Positions 1-5,820 of a stretch of 10,578 nucleotides of DNA are shown in pieces. The translations under genes and the position numbers were made by a program. Position 1 is the stretch's first letter. Each line of letters begins with the position of its first letter. The notes under the pieces are model-generated. The model saw nothing but the letters and a program-made list of their open reading frames with translations. It was not told the DNA's origin and ran no database searches. The DNA comes from Candidatus Saccharimonadota bacterium (lineage in GTDB: Bacteria; Patescibacteriota; Saccharimonadia; Saccharimonadales; Saccharimonadaceae): positions 1-10,578 of the forward strand of contig JAGQND010000023.1 in the NCBI GenBank assembly GCA_020428265.1, read 5' to 3'.

Positions 1-680
1 CGCTTGACTTCCTTGCGTAGCAAGTCGTCGAATTGCGGCGCATAGCACTCGAACACTGGAGCCGTGATATTGAATCCGCCGAGCCCGCCAAACACATTGA
101 CGATATTAAAAATCGTCTGTCCGACTGGCCCGTCGTACACGGTGTAAGCCTGAGGGTCACGGCGCATGCCGAGGTAGCCCATCAGGTCGTTGGCTCCGAT
201 ACGCAGGCAGTCAATTTGGCCGCGATACGAATCAAAAACCTCCAGTAGTTCCATGCAGTGCGACTGATTGACGATCTGGTTGGATTCCAAAATCGGCATC
301 AGTTTGAAGTGACTCGTTGCAACTGCTTGAGCGTATGTTTCGAATCCGGTGTCTACTTTTGGGATCACGAAACCATCGATTTTTTCGACGCCATCCATGT
401 GCAGGATTTGCCGAAAAACGCCGTGATTTCGTGCTCGCACATAGGTGCATACTTCGCCGTCGGTTGACATGCGACGCAGTACCTTGCTGACATTTAGCAG
501 TGCTTGCTGCACTTCGCCATCTGCCACCGAGTCTTCGGTGCATATGACGACGCGCCACACTCCGTCGTGTGCTCTACCCTTTTTGTCGTTGACGTGCCGT
601 TGTTCTATGGCCGCCAGCAACGTTTCGGGCGAAAATGTCGCCCGCATGTAGAGCGTCGGATGCAGGTAGGAACGGTACAT
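1..680 (-). CDS. HpcH/HpaI-CitE-like C-C bond lyase of Ter-operon type (partial, 3' end off the left edge)
   Basis: My translation of the minus strand from the ATG at 680 gives 226 residues with no stop before the window edge, so the C-terminus is missing. Visible motifs fit a TIM-barrel citrate-lyase/HpcH-like fold: a strand ending in VVICTEDS (residues 44-51), a VRARN strand (81-85), DGFVIPKVD (102-110), LMPILESNQI (127-136) and LRIGANDLMGYLG (159-171). The last corresponds to the IGxNDL signature of CitE/aldolase families. The family usually cleaves or forms a C-C bond in acyl-CoA or keto-acid substrates using a divalent metal; the substrate here is unknown. An AGAGGA Shine-Dalgarno lies 5-10 nt upstream of the ATG. 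The gene starts 23 nt after the phosphoribosyltransferase stop on the same strand, so the two are probably one operon. That pairing matches the C-C_Bond_Lyase family of Ter-associated operons, which is my assignment from motifs and context. Class is fairly sure, exact reaction is not. Confidence 0.8.
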   Translation of the reverse strand, partial: MYRSYLHPTLYMRATFSPETLLAAIEQRHVNDKKGRAHDGVWRVVICTEDSVADGEVQQALLNVSKVLRRMSTDGEVCTYVRARNHGVFRQILHMDGVEKIDGFVIPKVDTGFETYAQAVATSHFKLMPILESNQIVNQSHCMELLEVFDSYRGQIDCLRIGANDLMGYLGMRRDPQAYTVYDGPVGQTIFNIVNVFGGLGGFNITAPVFECYAPQFDDLLRKEVK

Positions 681-703
681 TGCAGTCCTCTCGGGGGTTG
701 TTG

Positions 704-1531
704 TCACAGATATGCCAGCAGGGTTTTGAAGTTCTGCTGATACTTGTGGGTTTTATCTAGGCCATCTTGGATGATGGCATCGTAGATGCTGCGAGTTTGG
801 GCAGGGTTTAGCATGTCGAAGAAATTATTCACTTCGCATGCGTCTTCTTGCTCCAGGACTCGCTTCACCAGGCGTGCGTTTACGCAGTGTTGGCTCTTGG
901 GTCGCTGCATCATTCCGGCGATTGCTTCGAGAGAGTTCATCGAAAAATGATTGATGTACCCTTCGATTTCCGGATTGATTTTTGCGGCTTCAGAGTCGAC
1001 CTGCACAAGGCTCAGGCAGGTTGTGCTTAGTGGCCTCGTGCTTTGTTGCAGCATGTCGGTGACTGATTTTTCTATCGAGCCCGTGACGCGCATGTCATCT
1101 ACGACGATGACGTGCTTGTCGGTGAAGGACTCTTTATCAAAACAGTACCGTTTGCTTTTGTTGCGTTCGGCACGCTCTCGGCTGCTCATGTACGAGTAGT
1201 CGCCAGCGGGTATAACCTGCTGGTAAATCGGCTCGTAGTGCACGTTCATGCCCAGTTTTTGCAGTACAAGTGTCACACCGAGGGCCAGAAAATGTGCGGA
1301 GTTCGGCGCGCGTCGAAACGGCGTGCCAGTCACCACAATCTCACTAGACTTCAGGTGAAACAGCTCGCCTAGCCGCACTAACTCCTGAGAGTATCGTGGC
1401 ACGTTTTCGGTGCTGCCGTACTTGAACTCGCTGTAGCCAGATTGATCAAAGCTCACATCTGACACCAGCTTGTTGTCCGCAACGGACACCGTGTAGGCGC
1501 TTGTGCGCAAAACAGCGGGTGCTGTCTGCAT
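704..1531 (-). CDS. PRPP-binding phosphoribosyltransferase of Ter-operon type
   Basis: A 275-residue protein with a type I phosphoribosyltransferase signature, VIVVDDMRVTGSI (residues 141-153): hydrophobic strand, two Asp that would contact the PRPP ribose, then the TGS phosphate loop. A Ser/Arg-rich segment precedes it (SSRERAERNKSKR, 116-128), as in PRTases whose flexible loop contacts pyrophosphate. The remaining C-terminal ~120 residues have no motif I recognise. Families of this kind (Pfam PRTase_2 or PRTase_3) occur with TerC, ATP-grasp and C-C lyase genes, where they are proposed to help make a nucleoside-like metabolite; the acceptor base is unknown. I chose the ATG at 1531 because AGGAGA lies just upstream. 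The frame stays open to 1693, but the extra 54 residues would cross the promoter and look non-coding. The gene is first in an operon with the lyase and divergent from the TerC-like gene. Confidence 0.82.
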   Translation of the reverse strand: MQTAPAVLRTSAYTVSVADNKLVSDVSFDQSGYSEFKYGSTENVPRYSQELVRLGELFHLKSSEIVVTGTPFRRAPNSAHFLALGVTLVLQKLGMNVHYEPIYQQVIPAGDYSYMSSRERAERNKSKRYCFDKESFTDKHVIVVDDMRVTGSIEKSVTDMLQQSTRPLSTTCLSLVQVDSEAAKINPEIEGYINHFSMNSLEAIAGMMQRPKSQHCVNARLVKRVLEQEDACEVNNFFDMLNPAQTRSIYDAIIQDGLDKTHKYQQNFKTLLAYL

Positions 1532-1535
1532 TTTT

Positions 1536-1541
1536 TCTCCT
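1536..1541 (-). promoter_or_regulatory. Shine-Dalgarno that fixes the PRTase start
   Basis: AGGAGA on the minus strand sits 4 nt before the ATG at 1531. It selects this internal ATG over upstream in-frame ATGs near 1573 and 1693, which lie in the promoter region. Confidence 0.75.
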
Positions 1542-1571
1542 AATCTTCGTGTTGTCAAAGGCCTGATCGAC

Positions 1572-1591
1572 ATAATAGTCGAAGCTATTAT
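1572..1591. promoter_or_regulatory. 20-bp palindrome, candidate operator next to the PRTase promoter
   Basis: ATAATAG (1572-1578) and CTATTAT (1585-1591) form a perfect 7+6+7 inverted repeat. It abuts the predicted -10 box of the PRTase promoter (1592-1597) and spans the expected start point. Because one arm lies upstream of that start point, a full RNA hairpin would not form in the transcript, so a DNA-binding repressor site is the more natural reading. The regulator is unknown. Confidence 0.45.
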
Positions 1592-1620
1592 ATTATACAA
1601 TATTTTGCTATTAAACTCAA
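1592..1620 (-). promoter_or_regulatory. Sigma70-type promoter of the PRTase-lyase operon
   Basis: On the minus strand TTGAGT (1620-1615) is followed after 17 nt by TATAAT (1597-1592). The predicted start point is near 1585, leaving a leader of about 54 nt that contains the AGGAGA ribosome site. Confidence 0.7.
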
Positions 1621-1637
1621 TACTTAAAAGCGTAGTG

Positions 1638-1643
1638 TATAAT
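1638..1643 (+). promoter_or_regulatory. -10 box of the TerC-like gene, leaderless arrangement
   Basis: TATAAT ends 7 nt before the ATG at 1651, so transcription would begin at or next to the start codon. No Shine-Dalgarno is present. The -35 position at 17 nt spacing (1615-1620, ACTCAA) is poor and is the same six base pairs that form the -35 box of the opposite PRTase promoter, so the two promoters may compete. Confidence 0.5.
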
Positions 1644-1650
1644 AAAATAA

Positions 1651-2691
1651 ATGCACAAACATCACCCTGTACGAATATTCGGTATATCGGCACTTATAAC
1701 TGTTCTTGTGGGCGTTCTTGTGGGCTGGCTCGACGGCCTGACTGGCCTATGGATATACTGTGTTCTAGTGCTGCTGGAAGTTACATTTAGCTTCGACAAT
1801 GCTGTGGTAAATAGCAAAATACTCAATCGACTTAGTGACTTTTGGCAAACTATGTTCCTGACAATCGGCATATTTTTTGCCGTATTCGTGGTGCGCTTTT
1901 TGCTGCCACTTTTTATAGTTATGATTACCGCTGGTATGGGCGCTGGCGAGGTGGTAGATTTAGCCGTGCAGAGTCCCGAAGAGTACAGCCATCGTTTGCA
2001 CGAAGCTGCGCCTCTTATAGATTCATTTGGCGGCGCGTTCTTGTTCCTTATCGGTCTTAGTTATTTTGTAGACCGCAATAAAGACGTGCACTGGCTCAAA
2101 AAACTTGAAAAAGGTCTATCTCGACTTGGCGAAATACGGTTTATCAAGCTCATAGTTATGCTTGTAGTTATGGCTGTGCTCTACCTCACAGTAGACGAGC
2201 ATTCGCGTTCGGCAGTTGCTATAGCAGGTCTATTGGGTGTGTTGCTACACGTTGGCCTAGAGGCTATGTCGAGCTTCTTTGAAAAGCGCGAACGCAACGT
2301 AGTGGGTATCAAGAAAAAGCAAGTTGGCATGGCGGCATTTGCATCGTTTATGTACCTGCAGGTTTTGGACGCTTCGTTTAGCTTCGACGGTGTTATAGGC
2401 GCATTTGCTATTACTAGCAGCTTGCTACTAATCATGGCTGGTCTTGGTGCTGGTGCGCTATGGGTGAGGTCTTTTACGGTGTATTTGGTGCGCACCGGTA
2501 CTCTGGCTAAGTACAAATACCTCGAGCATGGCGCTCACTGGGCCATACTTGCGCTTGGTGTCGTGATGCTTGTCAAACTCTATCACATAGAGGCCCCAGA
2601 GTGGTTTACTGGTTCGCTTGGGCTTATATTTATAGCTACAGCCGTCACCTCAAGCGTACTCGAAAAACGCAGCCTAGAAGCTAAGAAATAA
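1651..2691 (+). CDS. DUF475 / TerC-superfamily integral membrane protein
   Basis: A 346-residue polytopic membrane protein with about nine or ten hydrophobic segments (roughly 10-47, 66-93, 124-140, 164-181, 188-206, 226-255, 257-280, 297-311, 320-335). It carries the two acidic TerC-superfamily repeats, LLEVTFSFDNAVVNSKIL (41-58) and LDASFSFDGVIGAFAIT (239-255), here with E43/D49/N50 and D240/D246. The segment YLEHGAHWAIL (290-300) is typical of the DUF475 branch. TerC relatives are linked to tellurite resistance and to export or handling of metal ions such as Mn2+; the substrate cannot be read from the sequence. The gene stands alone on the plus strand, divergent from the PRTase-lyase operon, and ends at a bidirectional terminator. 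It uses many AUA codons, like der and unlike the gene at 3944. The start is the first ATG after TATAAT, apparently leaderless. Family is sure, transport function inferred. Confidence 0.9.
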   Translation: MHKHHPVRIFGISALITVLVGVLVGWLDGLTGLWIYCVLVLLEVTFSFDNAVVNSKILNRLSDFWQTMFLTIGIFFAVFVVRFLLPLFIVMITAGMGAGEVVDLAVQSPEEYSHRLHEAAPLIDSFGGAFLFLIGLSYFVDRNKDVHWLKKLEKGLSRLGEIRFIKLIVMLVVMAVLYLTVDEHSRSAVAIAGLLGVLLHVGLEAMSSFFEKRERNVVGIKKKQVGMAAFASFMYLQVLDASFSFDGVIGAFAITSSLLLIMAGLGAGALWVRSFTVYLVRTGTLAKYKYLEHGAHWAILALGVVMLVKLYHIEAPEWFTGSLGLIFIATAVTSSVLEKRSLEAKK

Positions 2692-2707
2692 TATATAATG
2701 CAAATTT

Positions 2708-2734
2708 AAAACCCCACTTTATAGGTGGGGTTTT
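2708..2734. terminator. Bidirectional intrinsic terminator
   Basis: AAAACCCCAC (2708-2717) pairs perfectly with GTGGGGTTTT (2725-2734) around a 7-nt loop. The T-run at each end lets it serve both converging genes: the TerC-like gene ending at 2691 and the small membrane protein ending at 2742. Confidence 0.9.
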
Positions 2735-2741
2735 CTGGCTA

Positions 2742-3119
2742 CTAGGCCAGGGCTTTGCATACAGCGCTCAGCCTGTCCGCCGTCATTTCGACGTCGGTAC
2801 CGCTCAGTACTAGCTTGCCAGACTTCAGGTCCAGTGACACCACACAAGGTGTGGTTGTCTTGATAGACCTGGTGCTCACCAGGTCATCTGCTGTCGACCT
2901 GATGCTGATTCCCTGCTGGGCGGCGGCGTCGTGCACGGGGTCGGGGCTGCCGCTGGAGGCCCACAGGCTTCCAGCCAGTATGGCTACGAGAAACCCGCCG
3001 ACAGCGAGTCCTGCGGACCATAGACGCCGCTTCTTGTCCTTACCGTCGAAGGCCAGCGAAGCGCCAATGGTGGCGGCTACGATGCCTGCGAACGTGAGTA
3101 CAACATAGAGAGCGATCAT
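2742..3119 (-). CDS. Small two-TM membrane protein, unknown function
   Basis: A 125-residue protein that I do not recognise. The N-terminus has two hydrophobic helices (about 4-24 and 36-54) joined by a short, very basic loop (GKDKKRR, 26-32). By the positive-inside rule the loop is cytoplasmic and the soluble part (56-125) faces outward. That part contains two Cys (C92 and C121), which could form a disulfide in an external domain. Coding quality is supported by C-ending codon use: of seven Ile codons I read one AUA. This differs from its neighbours terC and pth and resembles the gene at 3944. It has its own promoter at 3201-3228 and a long leader with a hairpin. Only a weak GGAA-type ribosome site is visible before the ATG. 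It converges with the TerC-like gene on a shared terminator. Real gene likely, function unknown. Confidence 0.7.
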   Translation of the reverse strand: MIALYVVLTFAGIVAATIGASLAFDGKDKKRRLWSAGLAVGGFLVAILAGSLWASSGSPDPVHDAAAQQGISIRSTADDLVSTRSIKTTTPCVVSLDLKSGKLVLSGTDVEMTADRLSAVCKALA

Positions 3120-3165
3120 TTTGGTGTTCCAATCTGATTGTAGCGAGTTTTCTAATGCAAAGATC

Positions 3166-3194
3166 GACTTAGCGACTTTATTTCTTGCTAAGTC
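3166..3194 (-). promoter_or_regulatory. Hairpin in the leader of the small membrane protein gene
   Basis: GACTTAGC (minus strand 3194-3187) pairs perfectly with GCTAAGTC (3173-3166) around a 13-nt loop. It begins at about the predicted 5' end of the transcript and lies ~46 nt before the start codon. It could be an mRNA-stabilising 5' stem. A terminator for pth is an alternative, but no T-run follows it on the minus strand. Confidence 0.5.
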
Positions 3195-3200
3195 TCTTTA

Positions 3201-3228
3201 ATTATAACATAATATTACAAAAATACAA
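3201..3228 (-). promoter_or_regulatory. Promoter of the small membrane protein gene
   Basis: TTGTAT (3228-3223), a 16-nt spacer and TATAAT (3206-3201) preceded by TGT, giving an extended -10. It lies just after the pth stop on the same strand. The predicted leader is about 75 nt. Confidence 0.65.
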
Positions 3229-3235
3229 TAGCCTG

Positions 3236-3805
3236 TTATTTTTCGCCTAGTGTATAACTTGTTAGCTCAAGTTTACCTGCTATAAATGAATCAATTATTT
3301 CGCCAACTTTCGGAAACACGGTGTCGTGCAAAATTTTTAAGTCGTGTTTGGTGATTTTGCTCAGTACAAAATCGTATGGCGTGTTGCGCTCGGCTACCTC
3401 GCTACGTATGCCTATGCGTAGGCGGTGGTATTCTTGCCCAAGTGCTGCATTGAGTGACTTTATGCCGTTATTGCCGGCATCGCTGCCTTTGTCGCGCACG
3501 CGTAGGCTGCCAAATGGTAGCGCTAATTCGTCGTGTAACACTAGTATGTCGCTACCCTGCACCTTGTAGAATTGCGCTAGGGCTAGTGCGGCTTTGCCGG
3601 TGTCGTTGTAATAGGTAGTTGGTTTTACTAGCAGCACCTTTTCGTCGCCCACCGTTAGTTCGGCTATATCGGCGTAGAATTTAGACTTTGTCTGAAACTC
3701 CACCTTGTTTTTGCTGGCATATTGGTCCATGGCCAAAAATCCCACATTGTGGTGAGTAGATTCGTAGTTCGGTCCAGGATTCCCCTGCGCCAGAATTAGT
3801 TTCAT
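3236..3805 (-). CDS. pth: Peptidyl-tRNA hydrolase
   Basis: A 189-residue cytoplasmic enzyme of normal family length that releases tRNA from drop-off peptidyl-tRNA. Family landmarks are present: GNPGPNY (8-14, N9), HNVGF (19-23, with H19 as the catalytic His), KPTTYYNDTG (61-70) and HDELALPFGSLR (91-102, D92). Two active-site positions differ from the E. coli type: the Met of PTTFMN is Tyr here (Y66), and the His of GHNGL is Asn (GNNGI, N112). The catalytic His, the following Asp and both remaining Asn are kept, so the enzyme is probably active. The start is the ATG at 3805, six nt after a TATAAT box, which suggests a leaderless message; no Shine-Dalgarno is seen. It is divergent from the large membrane protein at 3944. 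Function sure; effect of the substitutions unknown. Confidence 0.95.
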   Translation of the reverse strand: MKLILAQGNPGPNYESTHHNVGFLAMDQYASKNKVEFQTKSKFYADIAELTVGDEKVLLVKPTTYYNDTGKAALALAQFYKVQGSDILVLHDELALPFGSLRVRDKGSDAGNNGIKSLNAALGQEYHRLRIGIRSEVAERNTPYDFVLSKITKHDLKILHDTVFPKVGEIIDSFIAGKLELTSYTLGEK

Positions 3806-3811
3806 ATGTTT

Positions 3812-3817
3812 ATTATA
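3812..3817 (-). promoter_or_regulatory. -10 box of pth, leaderless arrangement
   Basis: TATAAT on the minus strand (3817-3812) is 6 nt from the ATG at 3805, so the transcript would start at the initiation codon. I could not find a good -35 hexamer at 16-18 nt. Confidence 0.5.
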
Positions 3818-3830
3818 TACATGTTTCCAC

Positions 3831-3839
3831 TGTTATAAT
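3831..3839 (+). promoter_or_regulatory. Possible second upstream extended -10 box
   Basis: TGTTATAAT on the plus strand matches the extended -10 used by other genes in this window, but the -35 region at 17 nt (TATTAT) is poor. It may be an auxiliary promoter for the gene at 3944. Confidence 0.25.
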
Positions 3840-3850
3840 AGAGCGGTATA

Positions 3851-3879
3851 TTGCATTTTTATAACATTTATGCTATAAT
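3851..3879 (+). promoter_or_regulatory. Strong promoter of the 581-residue membrane protein gene
   Basis: TTGCAT (3851-3856), exactly 17 nt, then TATAAT (3874-3879) preceded by TGC, an extended -10. The predicted start point is about 3886, giving a ~58-nt leader that contains a hairpin and a Shine-Dalgarno. Confidence 0.8.
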
Positions 3880-3903
3880 ATAAGTATGGAGTCTTGAATT
3901 CCT

Positions 3904-3924
3904 ACTTGCAGGTAGTCTGCAAGT
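3904..3924 (+). promoter_or_regulatory. Leader hairpin before the 581-residue membrane protein gene
   Basis: ACTTGCAG (3904-3911) and CTGCAAGT (3917-3924) form a perfect 8-bp stem with a 5-nt loop in the 5' leader. The ribosome site AAGGGAGA begins 9 nt after the stem and remains free, so the hairpin is more likely to stabilise the message or bind a factor than to block translation. Confidence 0.6.
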
Positions 3925-3934
3925 CCTTTAACAA

Positions 3935-3940
3935 GGGAGA
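3935..3940 (+). promoter_or_regulatory. Shine-Dalgarno of the 581-residue gene
   Basis: GGGAGA within AAGGGAGAATC lies 3 nt before the ATG at 3944. It stands out because the neighbouring pth, der and terC genes have none. Confidence 0.6.
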
Positions 3941-3943
3941 ATC

Positions 3944-5689
3944 ATGAAGCTGATCAAGAATAAGTGGCTACTCATCGTAGTCGCTTGGTGGACCTGGCTG
4001 CCCTTAGTGGCCGGCCTGTTCTACTTGTGGGCCACACATGGGCCGTTCGCTCCGAACGGTTACGGGTGGGTCTACGAACTGGCGCTCGGTGTCAAAGCCG
4101 GGTTCCTGATGAGCAACGCTTCGGCGGGGTATTACATCTTGGTGGGTGCTCTTGGGACAATCGGTATTGCGTTGTTTGCGGTATACCAGCCTTCAAGCTG
4201 GGATAACAACTACAACGGCAAGCTGAAGCCCAACAGGCACACCTGGATCACACTGGCAGTAGCTGGCGTGCTGGCTATCACTTCGGTGGTGAGCTTGGTC
4301 ATGATCGTGGGTTGGGAGAACGGCAAGGACTTCGGTAAGTACTACGCTAACTCCACCGTTTTCTACGTCAAGGACGTGCACGATGTGCCCGATTCGCTCA
4401 AGAATCTGGCTACTGACGCGCGGTTCGACGTGGACGGCTGTGACCTGTTGGGTGTGGCGGATGTTCGTGGCTGCGTTAAGCAGGGCGAACTGCCGTCTGC
4501 CGGCTGGGACGGTCGTATCAGCTCGCTCGAAGGTGCTACGCTGGCCATTCGTCGCAAGACGGATGGTGTGCAGCGTGTCAGCCTGGATGAGCAGACCGTC
4601 ACCTACCTGAACGCTCGTGGCAACCAGTCCGCTATGTGGTCTGGTGTGCTCGATGGTTCCGGTAAGGAGCAGTCGCTGTACGGTGTGGCCGAGTGGGCTG
4701 GGTCCAAGGACCCCAAGGTTTGCCAGTTCGAAGGGCAGTACGCTATCAAGCGTGCTTTCTCCGGAGAGCGTGGCAACAGCCTGGGCAACTACATCCATGA
4801 GAAGTACCCCAACTATCGCTGGAATATGAGCGACGTGTGGGGCTACTGCGACGGTGACCAGCCGATTGTGGTTATTCCGCTAACTCAGCCCATGAAGTGG
4901 TTGGGACGATCGGTTGACACCGCAGCTGGCGTTCTGGTTGTGCAGGGAGATAATGGCAATGAGCCGAAGTTGACCTACAAGCCGGAAGTCAAGCAGGGTG
5001 AGTTCCCTGGGCCCGTCTACCCCGACTCTCTCGTTGCTGTGCAGCGCGAGGAAGCCAAGTGGGCGGCCGGTCGCAAGAACATGGACCGGTACTCCTTTGG
5101 GTACGACCCGTCCAACTCTGAAGTTCAGAGTGGCAACCCGGCTGAGTACCTGTTGCGCGACAAGACCACGGGGCGTTTGGTGTTTGTGACACCTCTCACC
5201 CTGCGTTCGAGCAGCTCCGAAGTGTTCGTCGCCTATTCGGTGACTTACGCCGACGAGGTGCAGGCTGGTTCGCTCAACGAGCTGTCGATCTACGTGCTTG
5301 GTCACAACGATCCGCGGCTCGTGAACATCGACCAGTTGTCGGCGGAAGCCAACGACTGGATGGCCAAGAATGCTGGTATGTTCCGAGCTAATCAGGGCAA
5401 GCTCATTGAGTTCACCCCGATTGACGGTGACGTCTGGCGGGTTTTCGGTGAGTTGGGTGGCCAGGTGGTTTACCAGTTGGATATCAGTGCTAGTCGCAAG
5501 ATTGCGCCTGTGCTGGTGTCGGTTGGTGCCTACGGTGACAGCCCGACGCCGAGTCAGCAGCCTGGCAGTACCGCTGGTCAGTCGGTTTGCGGCGACAACA
5601 TCGCGGCGCTCGACAACAGTGCGCTGGCCGAGTGCTTGCGCGTGGTGACTGGCGAAATCCAGTCGCGCCTGCAGACCGCAGGCAAGTAA
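3944..5689 (+). CDS. Three-TM protein with a large predicted extracellular domain, unknown function
   Basis: A 581-residue protein that I do not recognise. Three hydrophobic helices lie at about 8-30, 62-82 and 101-123. The basic N-terminus (MKLIKNK) and the loop 83-100 should be cytoplasmic, placing residues ~124-581 outside. That ectodomain holds all six Cys (C166 and C177 are the first two), an even number that allows disulfides. A Pro/Ser/Thr/Gly linker (SPTPSQQPGSTAG, about 532-544) leads to a short Cys-containing helical end. No catalytic motif is visible. The promoter is nearly consensus, the leader has a hairpin and the Shine-Dalgarno is clear, so expression is probably high. All 22 Ile codons are AUC or AUU, with no AUA, whereas terC and der favour AUA; this fits either translational selection or later acquisition. 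It ends at tandem hairpins. A surface adhesin, receptor or envelope protein is possible but is only a guess. Confidence 0.88.
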   Translation: MKLIKNKWLLIVVAWWTWLPLVAGLFYLWATHGPFAPNGYGWVYELALGVKAGFLMSNASAGYYILVGALGTIGIALFAVYQPSSWDNNYNGKLKPNRHTWITLAVAGVLAITSVVSLVMIVGWENGKDFGKYYANSTVFYVKDVHDVPDSLKNLATDARFDVDGCDLLGVADVRGCVKQGELPSAGWDGRISSLEGATLAIRRKTDGVQRVSLDEQTVTYLNARGNQSAMWSGVLDGSGKEQSLYGVAEWAGSKDPKVCQFEGQYAIKRAFSGERGNSLGNYIHEKYPNYRWNMSDVWGYCDGDQPIVVIPLTQPMKWLGRSVDTAAGVLVVQGDNGNEPKLTYKPEVKQGEFPGPVYPDSLVAVQREEAKWAAGRKNMDRYSFGYDPSNSEVQSGNPAEYLLRDKTTGRLVFVTPLTLRSSSSEVFVAYSVTYADEVQAGSLNELSIYVLGHNDPRLVNIDQLSAEANDWMAKNAGMFRANQGKLIEFTPIDGDVWRVFGELGGQVVYQLDISASRKIAPVLVSVGAYGDSPTPSQQPGSTAGQSVCGDNIAALDNSALAECLRVVTGEIQSRLQTAGK

Positions 5690-5722
5690 CTCCCTGTTTT
5701 AACTTGCATCAGTAGATGTAAT

Positions 5723-5739
5723 CGGTAGAAATACTACCG
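5723..5739 (+). terminator. Short hairpin preceding the main terminator
   Basis: CGGTAG (5723-5728) and CTACCG (5734-5739) form a 6-bp stem with an AAATA loop, two nt before the terminator hairpin. It has no T-run of its own and may stabilise the 3' end. Confidence 0.4.
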
Positions 5740-5741
5740 TT

Positions 5742-5766
5742 CCCCGCTCCGGCGGGGATTTTAATT
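5742..5766 (+). terminator. Intrinsic terminator of the 581-residue gene
   Basis: CCCCGC (5742-5747) and GCGGGG (5752-5757) close a TCCG tetraloop of the very stable UNCG class, followed by ATTTTAATTTT. It is correctly oriented for the plus-strand gene ending at 5689. Confidence 0.85.
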
Positions 5767-5781
5767 TTACGGCATTATTAT

Positions 5782-5820
5782 AAGATACCCCGCCATGTAT
5801 GTGCGGGGTATCTTTATTTC
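5782..5820. terminator. Bidirectional terminator overlapping the der stop codon
   Basis: AAGATACCCCGC (5782-5793) pairs perfectly with GCGGGGTATCTT (5803-5814) around a 9-nt loop. The last base of the stem is part of the der stop codon. TTTATTT follows on the plus strand, while on the minus strand the flank is only AT-rich (ATAATAAT). It therefore backs up the plus-strand terminator and probably ends der. Confidence 0.7.

Noticed and set aside
232..558. A 108-codon open frame on the minus strand
   Set aside because: It is an out-of-frame shadow of the C-C bond lyase, whose frame shows conserved family motifs across the same bases.
704..706. Possible TGA recoding (Gly), as in some CPR lineages
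   Set aside because: TGA ends the PRTase just before a ribosome site and the next start, and no gene in the window needs TGA read as sense.
1532..1693. Upstream extension of the PRTase gene by 54 residues
   Set aside because: The extra frame crosses the promoter and palindrome, its composition is not protein-like, and AGGAGA lies directly before the internal ATG at 1531.
3166..3194. Hairpin as the intrinsic terminator of pth
   Set aside because: It lies downstream of a good promoter on the same strand and lacks a T-run in that direction, so a leader hairpin of the next gene fits better, though termination is not excluded.
4193..4798. A 201-codon open frame on the minus strand inside the 581-residue gene
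   Set aside because: It is a shadow of the high-GC plus-strand gene, with no ribosome site or recognisable domain.
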